A DNA stretch of 64,000 nt from Ascarosepion bandense (Eukaryota > Mollusca > Cephalopoda > Sepiida > Sepiidae). The notes under the pieces were generated by a model that ran no database searches, was not told where the DNA came from, and saw only the letters and a program-made list of their open reading frames with translations. Shown here one piece after another: positions 1 through 10,170 of this stretch. The stretch lies in NCBI GenBank assembly GCA_037127315.1, contig JBBBDQ010000227.1, positions 57,501 through 121,500 of the forward strand, in the 5' to 3' direction. The position numbers were made by a program, and so were the translations under genes. Position 1 is the stretch's first letter, and every line of letters starts with the position of its first letter.

Positions 1-52
1 GGTAACAGAGAGAAAAATATCTCGAAGGTGAGAGAGAGAGAAATCTCGAAGA

Positions 53-92
<40 letters not shown>

Positions 93-120
93 CTAACTGA
101 AAGGGAAGGAGAGAGAGGTT
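1..120. repeat. (GA)n simple repeat
   Basis: Purine-rich GA tract, purest from about 57 to 89. It is preceded by two imperfect copies of a roughly 25-nt unit containing atctcgaag. No coding signal is visible. Confidence 0.9.
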
Positions 121-1065
121 TCTTTGATTTGTTATATATTTTAAGCGTTTATATTTGCAAAGACCCAAGTTTGCATGTTTGAACGAAAACAAAATATTGA
201 AGAAAGTGTTTGGCTGAAATAGAGAGACTGATTGGTCGATCTAAATGATTAAAAGAAAAAAAAAGTTAAACATATGAGATAAAATCACTTTTTCGAATAT
301 CTTAATACTCATTTATCCAATATCTTATTTTCCTAAAATCTATCCACGAAGCCACTACTTTCTGGTTTGAACTGAAGTTGCTAGAAATATTTGCAAGCGA
401 TTTCACATGTGCACGGCTGGATACCTGATTTTTCTCAGCGATTATTTTAGCTTTTATCAAAAAGCAGTCAAAGGAAAAGAAATGAACAAAAAAGGAATAA
501 AAAGATTATTTACCAGTTGGCTGTATCAAATTTGAAGAATCCGTCCACTGTTGTATGCAATCCAACCATTTTTTGCTTAGATCTGCCAAAACAAAAGAAC
601 AAGAGAAGTCATTTTATTAAAGTTTTAAAACCATTTTTGGACAGCAACGTTTGCTTTTTGTTTAAATTTATTTATTCTTAACTGAGTTTTGTTAATAATC
701 TGCTTCTGAATATTTGGTCTTATAGGCCGAGTTGAAAAGATAAAATATAAATTAGATTAATTTAAGATTAGAAATTGTGGTGGAATTTGTACTTATTGTC
801 GAATTAAAGATAACATTCTAATCAGCAAATCTTTATGTTGGAAATTTGGGCGCCATTACTGCTTTCTTTTTCCCCTGTTAATTTCTTAATGTGATTGTTG
901 ATTAAACCAAACGAAACACTGATAATTCAAATCATGTTTTATCTCTTGCCATTTTAATCAGAAGATCTGCAACGGTTAGCGATTTGGAGAGAGAAATCGA
1001 GTAATGGAGTTCAAATTCCTGTCGGTTGCAGTAGATTCATTTTGGAAAAAATGATAATCCATCTC
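121..1065. other. AT-rich stretch, nothing recognised
   Basis: AT-rich DNA with short A and T runs and stop codons in all frames. I see no exon, RNA gene or recognisable repeat here. Confidence 0.6.
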
Positions 1066-1067
1066 TT

Positions 1068-1372
1068 TTCTGGCTCATAGTCGCATCACGTTGAAACTCT
1101 TGTTCCCGCAGATGGGGAAATCGCTTAGGAATACTAGATGCGGTTGGTATAATGGATAATGACTCGGGATAGTTAATTGGAGACCAGTTTCAATTCTCGT
1201 TGGCTTCATTATATTCACTTCCACGTAAGCTACCTCTTTGGAAAAGTATGAATCCACCTCTTCTTCCCCCAGCTATAGAACTGAACCATTATCTAAAATA
1301 GAAACAGAATTCTTACAATCTAAAAACATTTTCTGGCTTTACATAACCTGAAAAGGTTTGATAAGCGGTAAA
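1068..1372 (+). mobile_element. Old 5S/tRNA composite SINE (S4)
   Basis: Positions 1085-1137 keep two blocks that match 5S rRNA: atcacgttgaa with gttcccg, then gcttaggaatactag. The 5S middle is deleted. A tRNA-like part with an A-box-like ggtataatgg and a decayed B box follows from about 1140. The body continues to the motif aacctgaaaaggtttgataag, which also occurs near 59.9 and 60.6 kb. The order 5S head, tRNA head, body matches the copies at 57.7 and 60.6 kb. It is heavily diverged and surely inactive. Confidence 0.6.
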
Positions 1373-1520
1373 AAATGAATCAATCTCTTTTTCTCCTTTC
1401 CTTTGTGTTAGATATCAGCGAAAACTGGTATCTCTTGCCTAGAGCTGGAAAACTTTGAATTCAAAATCAACGTGAGTGAGTTTTGTTTAGCGACATATCA
1501 ACTTCTATGGGTCATTTAAT

Positions 1521-1553
<33 letters not shown>

Positions 1554-1738
1554 AAACAGTTAGGGTATTTTTTAAAAATGTTTCGTTATAGTGAGAAAGT
1601 TGATTTAGACATTTAGTAATATTTTCTTTTCCTTCAAAAATGTATTTCTGAAATTTGTACTATAAAAGTCTATTTGTACACTTTCCTAGCTACCACATCT
1701 ACAAATAAGATAATTGGAATATACGACAATTCTCAGAT
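1373..1738. other. AT-rich stretch with poly(A)
   Basis: Contains a pure A run of nearly 30 nt at about 1524-1551. No gene or known repeat recognised. Confidence 0.6.
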
Positions 1739-1739
1739 A

Positions 1740-1892
1740 ATACAGAAAGTCATGATCGGCTACGTTTTGAAGGGACAGGGCCTTAAAAGAAGGATTCTGT
1801 AATAAGGTTTATTTTTTTTATTTTTTATACTTAGTAACCCATCGTGCCTTAGTGGCTTTACTTCCTTGCTTGGGATGATATGATTAAAAAAA
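1740..1892 (+). pseudogene. LINE 3' scraps: LINE-R end plus LINE-W tail
   Basis: Positions 1750-1785 encode a variant of MIAYVLKGQG, the usual C-terminus of the RTE-like LINE-R in this window. After a short gap, 1835-1892 resembles the LINE-W tail (cagtggc, cttgcttgggatgatatgatta). The two LINE types meet here by nested or neighbouring insertion. Only a few dozen codons survive. Confidence 0.55.
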
Positions 1893-2299
1893 ATTCTATA
1901 TGAAATAGCAAACTCCCGTGGTATGAAGGAAATAATTTTATTTGTGGATACTCCTTGATTCTGGATTACGGTTGTTTAATTTGAAGCAAGAATATTAAAT
2001 CTTTGAGAAAAATAAAGTATTACAGAACAAAAACAAAAAAAAAAAAAAGAAAATGAAAACTGCAAATTCTGCTGTACAGATAAGAACTTTGACGATCCGA
2101 ATGAGTGGGGGTTGTTCGAACCCAGTGGGCGTGGAAGTCGGACAATAATGGATTTAAGACCGAGGAGCGCACAAAAAAATGTTATAAAGTATAATCTACC
2201 TAGTTTTAAGTACAAGTATTGAGGAAATCTTTACCACAAAATTTGCAACAATTTTTAGATAAGTAAAAAGATATTTTCTTTTTTTTCAGAATCAATTTA

Positions 2300-2591
2300 A
2301 TCCATGGCTTCAACTGTTGGTTGGCTGAACTGAAATCTACTATTGCTATACGAAGAAAGTTTAGAATTGAATACAATAAAGAACCACCTCATAGAAAAAG
2401 TATTGCTAAATGTATGGAAGCCGTATTACCCTTTGTATTGCTAATGATGGAGAACATGTGGAAACTTAAATAAAATTTCAATAAAACCTTAAAAAGATAG
2501 ATGTACTTCTTTTTACAAATTATTTCTATCGCAAATACAAATAAAGTCATACATTTTTTAAAGTGCACACAAACTTTATGGACACCCTGTA

Positions 2592-2593
<2 letters not shown>
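2300..2593 (+). mobile_element. Mariner-like deletion derivative
   Basis: Positions 2311-2410 read as AELKSTIAIRRKFRIEYNK and PPHRKSIAK with small errors. This resembles the N-terminal helix-turn-helix of mariner-like transposases of the DUF4817 type. It then jumps to what looks like the C-terminal end of such a protein and stops at about 2473. The right end at about 2565-2593 has a terminal-repeat-like sequence (gacaccctgta). No catalytic core is present, so the element could only have moved with outside transposase. I could not find the left terminal repeat. Confidence 0.5.
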
Positions 2594-2602
<9 letters not shown>

Positions 2603-2638
<36 letters not shown>

Positions 2639-2657
2639 AGAGAGAGAGAGAGGGAGG

Positions 2658-2688
<31 letters not shown>

Positions 2689-2690
2689 GC
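2603..2690. repeat. (TA)n, (GA)n, (GATA)n compound microsatellite
   Basis: Three simple-repeat blocks in a row directly after the mariner-like terminal repeat. Confidence 0.95.
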
Positions 2691-2889
2691 AGAATAATGA
2701 AAATATTCAATCTCAAAATTCATATATAATGGCCTGCCACTTGTATCAGAGGATGCCGGTCTATTCGGAGGCTAGCCAGCCAGCCAATCAGCTCAGGCAG
2801 ATTTGTGTTTGTTCAACAAAGAGGATCTTAATTATTGCTTCTGTGAGACATCAACAGTTTGAACAGTACGCTTAAACCTTCGGTAACGA

Positions 2890-3095
2890 TGACTTGTCGA
2901 TGGTTATACCAGTCACAACTCCCCAAATATTTAACAAAGCTTGGATCAACCAGCGGCATAGCTTTTCAGCTACTGCACGCTGGACTAGGCCGATAACATC
3001 AAGAAGTTACCCTCCAGACAAATCAACCATGGTGAGACTCGAACCCGGATTCCATGGTCAGAAAGCGAACGTTCGCGCCATTCGGCCATGGGACT
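2890..3095 (-). mobile_element. tRNA-like SINE, separate family
   Basis: On the minus strand, 3095-3027 is tRNA-like. It has an A-box-like tggccgaatggcgcg, a B-box match gggttcgagtc, and ends that can pair (ccatgg at both sides). A body of unknown origin follows to about 2890 or further. The tRNA part resembles Leu/Ser-type tRNAs in its D-arm region but lacks a clean cloverleaf. I see one copy in the window. Confidence 0.5.
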
Positions 3096-3129
3096 CATAT
3101 GAAAACGACCATAAAATACTACCAACGTA

Positions 3130-4056
3130 GAAAATCGTGAAAACGCTTTAGTAATGCGTGATGTGAAATCAGTTACTTATTTGGCAGAGATCTCTTGTTA
3201 TCGTATCGAAACTTTTATTCTGATGACACGATAAAGATTAAATAGTTTTTTTTCTCTCAAGTAGATTTACAATGACTCAGTTTTATGAGAATTATTTTTA
3301 TGTTATCACTGTTAAATAACAACAAAACGCGACCAGAAGACATTCAATAGCCATTTCACAGACATCCATTTTACTGAAATGGTGATAGAATTAAAACCTT
3401 TACTAAAAGAAGGTAGTGTTTAAGAGAGTTGCACAAAATTGATTGCGCAGAGAAAAAGTCTAATTACCATAATTCTATCCTCAAAGAAAAGCCAGTGTCT
3501 TAATTAGTTTTCTGTTTAATGAGTTTGTTCATTTCTGAGGAAGATATTTGCATTCGTTCTCTTTTTTTGTTGTTGCTGTTAATTCAGTAAAAAAAAAAAA
3601 AAAAAAAAAGTAAACAAAATATTTGTAATTGTAATTGGTCTGTTAAACCGCTTTAATTAGTCAACAATGAAAAGAAACCTTTCCATTTTATTCTGACATC
3701 AATATTTGCCAAACACATTTTAATGTTTTTGACAAAAAAAAAAATAAATAAATAAAAATAAAGAGATACAAGCAGGAAAATTTCAAGTCAAATTCAGATT
3801 GATGGAAAAAAAAATCATGAGAATTAAGTCATTGAAGAATGACAAAAACTTAACAATAGAATCAACGGCGCAACTTGTCATTTAGTAGCCAAAAAATTAC
3901 CATTAAAAGTATATAATTTGAAGACACTGACCTGTTTAGTTTTTAAAAACTATGTTTAAGATAGCTGTACACATTCATTGAAGACGAGAGAATTTATAAT
4001 GTATAGCAAATGTTTTTAACCATGTTATTGCTATATTGTTATAGTATAGTTGCTTA
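3130..4056. other. AT-rich stretch, nothing recognised
   Basis: Contains A runs near 3590 and 3735. No exon, RNA gene or repeat recognised. Confidence 0.6.
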
Positions 4057-4332
4057 GATGTATGTTGTGGTGTAATAGATATCTGCTCGGAATGAAAAAT
4101 CAGAGAGACGAGTTCAAATTCCAGTCATTCAGCTACGCACAAATACCCTTGGGAAAGGTATTAATCCATCTCTTCTCCCTCCAGCTATATGGGCTGAATA
4201 GCAGTACAGATTGGGTTCTATAGCCTTGGTTGCGTCAACCGGTCTACCGCAGAAAGTAATGACAATCTACTGCGGGAAAATCTTCTGCTTAGTCAGTCAT
4301 GTCCCGAAAGGGTATCGCGTATGGCAATTAAC
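4057..4332 (+). mobile_element. tRNA-derived SINE S1, diverged
   Basis: Matches the S1 family along its length: tRNA-like head (tgttgtggtgtaatag, gagttcaaattcc), middle block cccttgggaaaggtatta, block accgcagaaag, and 3' end ggcaattaactga. The 3' block containing tcgcccaagcg is deleted. No clear target duplication seen. Confidence 0.8.
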
Positions 4333-4454
4333 TGATAGTTGCCCGACTGTTTCGGCTTGTTTCGTGCAAAAATAAGAAACTGGCACCACTTCTATGTACT
4401 GCGTCCTCTCAGAACATGGGCTCTCCCGTCCTTTGTACCTCTCAACACCGTTTG

Positions 4455-4722
4455 GCTTTTTGCTAACCCTCCTAATTCCTGTTCTGCCTAACATTTACAC
4501 AAGCTCGTTAAGTAGGTTTTTCTCTGCTTTCCTCAGCTCATCTTGGCTTCAACATGTCTTGTGAACGTCATATTTTCCAAACCCTCTTTCCTCATCATTA
4601 ACCCTAGAAATTTCAGTTGAATCCTGCTTCGAAGTATAAGTGTCCTTTTTGTTTATATTTTCTCTAAAACTTCGTTGTTGCTCACATGTTCAGTCCACGT
4701 TATTCTCAGCCTCTTATTGAAA
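4455..4722 (-). pseudogene. LINE-R (RTE-like) C-terminal relic
   Basis: On the minus strand the sequence follows the LINE-R C-terminus. Degenerate matches to the W-x-EHVSNDEVL segment, the IRKRQLKFLGHAMRKGGLEN segment and beyond are broken by stops and indels. It is older than the copies at 11.2, 18.8 and 32.6 kb. Confidence 0.5.
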
Positions 4723-5074
4723 ATAAATGACTACAAAAACGTTGACGACGACTTCTTTTGGATATCGCCATCTTGCTTTCGATAGGATACTCTGCAATAC
4801 TAAGCTAAACGCTACTCCACAATATAACTCAGATCGAACTGTACAGTGGCTTGTCTAAATTGGTAAAAAAAAAAAAAGTGTTAGTTTATAACACAAAAGC
4901 TAGGGACCAACGTTTCACTGAGTCTTGAAAACATATATACATCGTCAGAAAGCAACGTAAATTTATTAAAAAAAAAAAAAGAAAAAACCCCAGAAAATAA
5001 CAGAAATAAATAAAAATAGGACGACAGTAGCGTATAAGAAAAGAGAGCTGAACAGCTGTGTAACATAACTTATA

Positions 5075-5255
5075 CGCAGTTATGGCAACGCTGGACAATT
5101 TCCTCACAGAAGAAACGGAGATTTGAGGCAACAGAAATGTGGTTCTTTCAAAAAGAGAGCCGAGAATATCTTGGAATGTGAACAATGAGGAAGTTTTAAA
5201 GAAAAAAGAAATAAAAATAACACTTGATCTTATAAGAAAAATGAGACAGTTGAAA
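5075..5255 (+). pseudogene. LINE-R (RTE-like) C-terminal relic
   Basis: Traces of YGNAGQFPHRRNG, then a clear match around EATEMWFFQK, and a decayed IRKMRQLKVL. This is the same part of the RTE-like reverse-transcriptase C-terminus as the better copies, with frameshifts. Confidence 0.5.
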
Positions 5256-5259
5256 GTTC

Positions 5260-5535
5260 TAGTAAAAAAAAAAAATAGCAAATTAGTACATATAAAGTTT
5301 TAGAACTTGTAGATTCGTCTAAGAAAATTCTTGTTTCTGACAATAACAGTATATGATTCGTGATAATGACTGAGACAGTTAAACGCATTTAAAGAAAGCC
5401 AAACAAAAAATATAACAATTGAACAGTTTATGCACAATTTCTGTAACATTTTCAAAAGTTGAAAAAATACAGTTAGTAATTAAACAGTAAGATATTTTCT
5501 ATTGAACTTGCCGCGTAGATCTACATTTTATATAT
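5260..5535. other. AT-rich stretch, nothing recognised
   Basis: No gene or repeat recognised. Confidence 0.5.
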
Positions 5536-5803
5536 CAGTCAGTTAAGTGCCACACGTGATAGACTGACTGAGCAGAAGATTATCCCGCAGTCGGTTGCTT
5601 TCTGCGGTAGACTGGTTGTCAGCCAAGGCTATAGAACCCAATCTGTCCTGTTATTTAACCCATAACTGGAGGGAAGAGACGGATTAATACCTTTCCCAAG
5701 GGTATTTGCGCGTAAGTGAATGCAAGGAATTCAGCCGGAATTCGAACTCTGCTCCCTGATTCCTTGTTCCGAGTCGATATCCACTGCACCACAACGCACA
5801 TCC
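5536..5803 (-). mobile_element. tRNA-derived SINE S1
   Basis: Reverse-strand S1 copy. The 3' end lies at 5536 (cagtcagttaagtgcc on the plus strand) and the tRNA head at 5803 (ccactgcaccacaacgcac). The 3' part lacks the cgcttgggcgatcatg block that other copies have. Confidence 0.9.
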
Positions 5804-5809
5804 TGCACA

Positions 5810-6374
5810 TTTTATATATATAACAAAATAATAAATAGGGACTTTTACATTTGGGGTTCATTTATGATGCTTTATCGCACCATGTTTAAATTAGTTTGAA
5901 ATATTTTTTGTTACTTAAGCAAACAAAACTGTTCAAACTTTAAATGTCACTAAAATACCAAACTTTAAACTTTAAACCATTGGAGCAAATATGCGATCAT
6001 AGAACAGGATTAGATTCAGTAAAAAGGCAAACAGATAAAATGGCTTGAATAGCAGACTTTGTCCGCTAGGAAATGTTCTAGGTTAAAAAAAAAAGTTATC
6101 AAGTGCGAATTTATTTTTGGAAACACAGCTGTATGGCAATTCAAAATAATCTTTGCGAAATGCCTGAGCAAAACGTGTGTATCTTTGTAAAAATGGTTTT
6201 CCTTATTATGAATTAAAACAGTATTTTTGAAAAGAGTATATTCGTTCAGGCGAATGTGTGTGCATGTGTATGCTCACATTTGTAGTAGTACATTTAGATA
6301 TGTATGCGTGTATGTGACAGCATAAAAGTGCATATCACCATAAGTACTGATAAATTAATTCCAATCACTCATAA

Positions 6375-6375
<1 letters not shown>
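5810..6375. other. AT-rich stretch, nothing recognised
   Basis: No gene or repeat recognised. It ends in a CT/TA microsatellite at about 6376-6406. Confidence 0.5.
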
Positions 6376-6405
<30 letters not shown>

Positions 6406-6575
6406 GGTAATGATGCCAAGTCCGTGAATGGCTAAAATAATCCAATATAATCTACTTCATATAAAATATTAAATGTTATATCTATATAGATAGATAGATC
6501 AGTGGATTTTACCCAGAGCAATATGATATTTATAAAGGAAAACTCAACATATGATTTAGATTGGTCATAAATTAT

Positions 6576-6658
6576 AGTTCGAATTCCAGCTGAATTCCTT
6601 GCATTCACTTACGCGCAAATACGCTTGGGAAAGGTATTAATCCGTCTCTTCCCTCCAG

Positions 6659-6706
<48 letters not shown>
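6576..6706 (+). mobile_element. S1 SINE fragment running into (TA)n
   Basis: Positions 6576-6662 match the S1 middle (agttcgaattccagctg through tccctccagttat). A (TA)n tract of about 44 nt follows. The SINE is cut at both ends. Confidence 0.8.
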
Positions 6707-6711
<5 letters not shown>

Positions 6712-6713
<2 letters not shown>

Positions 6714-6815
6714 CGTAGAATATTTCGTATTTAAGTCAGGTAAATTCCGATAGAGACAAACTCAAAAGAACTGTTAAATTTATTTATTTAATAGAGTAGT
6801 ATAATCTAGAAATTT
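6712..6815 (+). repeat. Dispersed repeat, SINE-free version of 34.14 kb
   Basis: About 100 bp starting aacgtagaatatt and ending near taatctaga. The same sequence occurs at 34,137-34,502, where an S1 SINE interrupts it between caggta and aattcc. This copy therefore preserves the site without the insert. Both copies are preceded by a (TA)n tract. The parent repeat is unidentified. Confidence 0.75.
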
Positions 6816-6905
6816 TTTAGTCATTTCATAATATGATAGTGATATAAAACATTGGAATATATATCAATGATAACTCAATTTTTAAATCAAATTTTGACTA
6901 AATAT

Positions 6906-7216
6906 CAGTCAGTCAGTTGAGCGCCATACGTGATATACGCTTGGGCGATCATGTCTCGACAGAGACATGACTGACTGGGCAGAAGATTATCCCGCAGTAG
7001 GTTGCCATTGCTTTCTGCGGTAGACTGGTTGCCGACCAAGGCTATAGAACCCAATCTGTCCTGTTATTTGACCCATAACTGGAAGGAATAGACGGATTAA
7101 TACCTTTCCCAAGGGTATTTGCGCGTAAATGAATACAATGAATTCAGCTGGAATTCGAACTCGGCTCCCCGATTTCTCGTTCCGAGCCGATATCCAATAC
7201 ACCACAACGCACATCC
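6906..7216 (-). mobile_element. tRNA-derived SINE S1, near full length
   Basis: Complete-looking reverse-strand S1, about 310 bp. The tRNA-like head at 7216-7150 has an A-box-like tggtgtattgg and the B-box match gagttcgaattcc. The body blocks and the 3' end cttggg...cagtcag follow. The 3' end has an extra cagt repeat. It is close in sequence to the copy at 12.0 kb. Confidence 0.92.
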
Positions 7217-7504
7217 GCATTATATACTTTATATAGGGTGTTAAAAAATGTATACACTCTTTTATATTCGTTCTCCGATTCCTGCCCATTTAACCCCACT
7301 TTTAAAAAAATCCAGTCTACGATACAAAACCAGAAACAATTGCAGAAATGAAAGTTTCCATAGAGCAAGAATGCAGCCAAATATCTATGGAAATGTTGAA
7401 TGCTACTTGAGATTCCACTGCGTCGCGTTTTTAGTGATGTCTGAATCATAACGGACATCAATTTGAAAACATGCAACACCAAAATCTTAAGATGCATATT
7501 CAAA

Positions 7505-7600
7505 TACTGTTTAAAAATTGAAACAAACGCTCCGTTTATTTAATAATTTTTTAAACAGTATTTTATTTTCGTCTATTGGCCTGCATATTTGAGTAATCTT
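7505..7600. mobile_element. Foldback MITE M1, partial
   Basis: Matches the middle of the M1 family at 13,376 (aaacgctccgtttattta, attttcgtctattggcc). The ends are decayed. Confidence 0.45.
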
Positions 7601-7810
7601 ATCAAAAGAAAAATGTAATCTCTGGTTAGATTCGAAACTGCGTCTCCCTTTGCAGGAAAAAGCATCTCAACACCTCTCTTTTGCGTGCATGTGTAGTGGT
7701 AGCAACATAAATTTAGTCCGACGAAGAACGAAACACATAAGTAATCTTTTTACACACTGTCATACAAGTTATCCAATACTGTTCTTCATATATACAAATA
7801 TATATCAACA

Positions 7811-7856
<46 letters not shown>

Positions 7857-8300
7857 CGTGTGTGCATTTAACTTGATTCAATAATCTCAGGAGAGTTAAT
7901 ACAATGGCTTACATTGATAAAAATGTCAGGGGTTAAAGTATGGGAGTGGAAAGGTGTACAATGTACAATAGAATTCAAATGCAAAGAGATAAATAGTCTA
8001 TGATGAAGGTCGAGAGGAAACATCCGCTCAACCAAGCAAATCCTAAATTTAGTGGATAGAAAACTTAATAGGTCAACTCTCAGTACTAGGTGAGGCTACA
8101 TAAAACTTCAGCTGACTAAAAGATTCATGAAAACAGTCTGCTTGTGAGGAGATACAAAAGCAGGAAGGGAAGAAAAAAAAGAACGAAAAAGCGGTCGGGG
8201 AATATATATGATAAGTAAGATATGCATGCAGCTTTGAATGCACGCAGCGATTGAAATATAAGAATACTAGACATAAGTCTAATAACGTTGAGTTCCACCC
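7601..8300. other. AT-rich stretch with (TA)n
   Basis: Holds a (TA)n tract at about 7815-7852. Nothing else recognised. Confidence 0.5.
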
Positions 8301-8302
8301 TC

Positions 8303-8375
8303 TGTTTGAATATGCGACGACGCGGCGTGGCACGGAGTCGATAAGATACTCGAGCCGTCGCGCTTTTAGATCTGT
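8303..8375 (+). repeat. Inverted repeat arm, pairs with 9.36-9.44 kb
   Basis: About 70 bp holding tgcgacgacgcggcgtggcac and then gatactcgagccgt. It is found in opposite orientation at 9362-9440. It is unusually GC-rich for the area. The function and parent family are unknown. Confidence 0.7.
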
Positions 8376-8478
8376 CCAAGACTGTTATAGATGTCTTCCT
8401 TGAATTGTTGCTCTTGTGTCTGGCCGCAAGGAATTTAATGAAGTTCGTAACATGCCAAATGAGTTTCAATCTGGTGAG

Positions 8479-8779
8479 TCAGTTAAGTGCCATACGTGAT
8501 ACACGCTTGGGCTATCACGTCTCGAAAAAGACATGACTGACTGGGCACAAGATTATCCCGCAGTAGGTTGCCATTGCTTTCGGCGGTAGACTGGTTGCCG
8601 ACCAAGGCTACAGAACCCAATCTGTCCTGTTATTTAACCCATAACTGGAAGGGATAGACGGATTAATACCTTTCCCAAGGGTATTCGCGCGTAAGTAAAG
8701 GCAATGAATTCAGCTGGAATTCGAACTCGGCTCCCCGATTTCTCGTTCCGAGCCGATATCCACTGCACCACATCCCAAA
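8479..8779 (-). mobile_element. tRNA-derived SINE S1 with 11-bp target duplication
   Basis: Full S1 on the minus strand, flanked by the duplicated target aatctggtgag at 8468-8478 and 8780-8790. The 3' end abuts the left duplicate directly at ggcacttaactga, without a poly(A) tail. This defines the true 3' end of the family. Confidence 0.95.
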
Positions 8780-8949
8780 AATCTGGTGAGTACGGGAACC
8801 AAAAGAAGTCAGTCAAAGAACCAGTTTCAATGGAGCCAGTTTCGTGTCACAGCTCACATTGGAGAGGCTGCGTTTTTATGCTGAAACAATCACCAGTGTC
8901 TGAAGTGATAGCTTTTTTTTTTTTTATTATTCCGACATATTTTATTCCA

Positions 8950-9077
8950 TAAAACGTTATTTTTAGTAGACGCTCGGTTTTATTCAGGCCGGTAGTGGAA
9001 ATGAATAAATATACGGTTTAATAAATAGAGCGTCTACTCAAATATGGGTGTCCACTGAAAATAATGTTTAAGTAATG
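8950..9077. mobile_element. Foldback MITE M1
   Basis: Short element with inverted ends: aaaacgttatttttagtagacgctc at the left, and its counterpart gagcgtctact...aaaataatgtttaag at the right. The left arm lacks an 18-nt segment (ggatactcatattt region) that the right arm and the copy at 13,376 have. This suggests a deletion between short agt repeats. No coding capacity. Confidence 0.7.
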
Positions 9078-9270
9078 TATAATATTAGCCGTAGTATATT
9101 TAGCGATCCATCGTTTAATCATAATCTTAAACAAAACTGGCAAAAAATGTCGGTTAAAATTTGTAATGAGTTTCACTGAATGTCGAGGATCAGATGAAAA
9201 ATGTAACACCAGGAACATTTGATTTTATATCTATTTTTGCCTTCAACTAATCTTGATTTTGTGTCGATCA

Positions 9271-9279
9271 ACACACACA

Positions 9280-9312
<33 letters not shown>
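9271..9312. repeat. (AC)n-(GT)n microsatellite palindrome
   Basis: An (AC)n block passes through acgtgt into a (GT)n block, so the two halves are self-complementary. Confidence 0.9.
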
Positions 9313-9314
<2 letters not shown>

Positions 9315-9361
9315 ATAAGTGATCGACTTTTTTCTTTTTATAACTTAAAGGAGATATCTGT

Positions 9362-9440
9362 ACATAGTTCTGGACATCTATACAAGTGTAACGGCTCGAG
9401 TACCTTATAAACTGTGCCACGTCGCGTCGTCGCATGTTCA
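9362..9440 (-). repeat. Inverted repeat arm, pairs with 8.30-8.38 kb
   Basis: Reverse-complement relative of the arm at 8303-8375, sharing the gcgacgacgcg core and the tactcgagccgt block. The two arms enclose an S1 SINE and an M1 MITE. Confidence 0.7.
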
Positions 9441-9444
9441 AATA

Positions 9445-9955
9445 ATTTAAAAAGTATAGGACGGCGGCGTCTCAGATATAAAACTTAAGAATCTTCAAAT
9501 TGTAATATTTTTCATCTGATCTTTTCAAACCGAATATTTTTAGATTTCGTATATTACTGTAAATATTCAGTTTTTATTTTAGATGCACAATTTTTTTTTA
9601 CTTTTCTTTATTTATTCTGTGAGTTAAGAGATTTATTTTCGTATATAAAATGTTTTAGAAGCTAGGATTCATTTCATTTATTTATTTTCGAATCATTAGC
9701 TGACATGAAGTGGAGTGATTATATTGAATCAAATGCTAGGTCTTCTGTTACGAAAGTTGGTTCATTCTAGCGTACCTGGCAATTTTTCTCGTCAGAATCC
9801 ATCTTACGTTTTTCTCGGGCTCCTGCTACATCGTTCGATATTTTCGACGAAATCCCAAAAAGTGTCTATCTTGTAATCGGCATGAATATTGTCTATATAT
9901 ATATATATATTAGTAGCTACCCTGGCATGTACGCATCGCTCATTTACTAATGAAT
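9445..9955. other. AT-rich stretch, nothing recognised
   Basis: Contains a short motif (catctgatcttttc) that recurs near 14.03 kb, also close to an M1 copy. No gene recognised. Confidence 0.5.
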
Positions 9956-10019
9956 TAGAGCATTCTGGCTATTGGGCATGTATAGTGGTAATATACATGC
10001 TAAAAAGTCTGCCTTCTTC

Positions 10020-10137
10020 TACCGAACGCCCATAGCCCAGACTGACGCCAATTCGGTCGGGTTTCAATCCTGGGTTAAAAAGCAATCGGAGTCTGACCGT
10101 ACCGATGAGCTGCGAAACAGATCTGTCTGCGGATGAC
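10020..10137 (+). mobile_element. Small SINE-like element with pol III-like boxes and a ribozyme
   Basis: A tagcccag block at 10,033 resembles an A box and gggtttcaatcc at 10,059 resembles a B box, with about 25 nt between them. A hammerhead-like fold follows directly at 10,097-10,132. The layout recalls the Schistosoma Sm-alpha retroposons, which pair pol III-type promoter boxes with a hammerhead. The right side runs into (TA)n and the left boundary is not defined. The promoter boxes are only partial matches. Confidence 0.45.
10097..10132 (+). ncRNA. Hammerhead ribozyme-like fold
   Basis: All parts of a hammerhead occur in order. Stem I strand ccgta (10,097-10,101) is followed by core ccgatga (10,102-10,108). 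A minimal stem-loop II gctgc, then gaaa (10,114-10,117), comes next. Stem III acag/ctgt has an AT loop, and the cleavage-site triplet gtc ends at 10,127. Stem I strand tgcgg (10,128-10,132) pairs with ccgta, with one G-U pair. Core position 4 is C where the consensus has U. Stem II has a single closing pair. Both would be expected to weaken catalysis. Predicted cut is after 10,127. Confidence 0.6.

Positions 10138-10162
<25 letters not shown>

Positions 10163-10170
<8 letters not shown>

Noticed and set aside
7650..7871. Assorted 60-90 codon frames ending in IYIYIY or VCVCVC
   Set aside because: They are translations of TA and TG microsatellites (also at 38.5, 49.1, 49.8, 57.1 and 58.0 kb).
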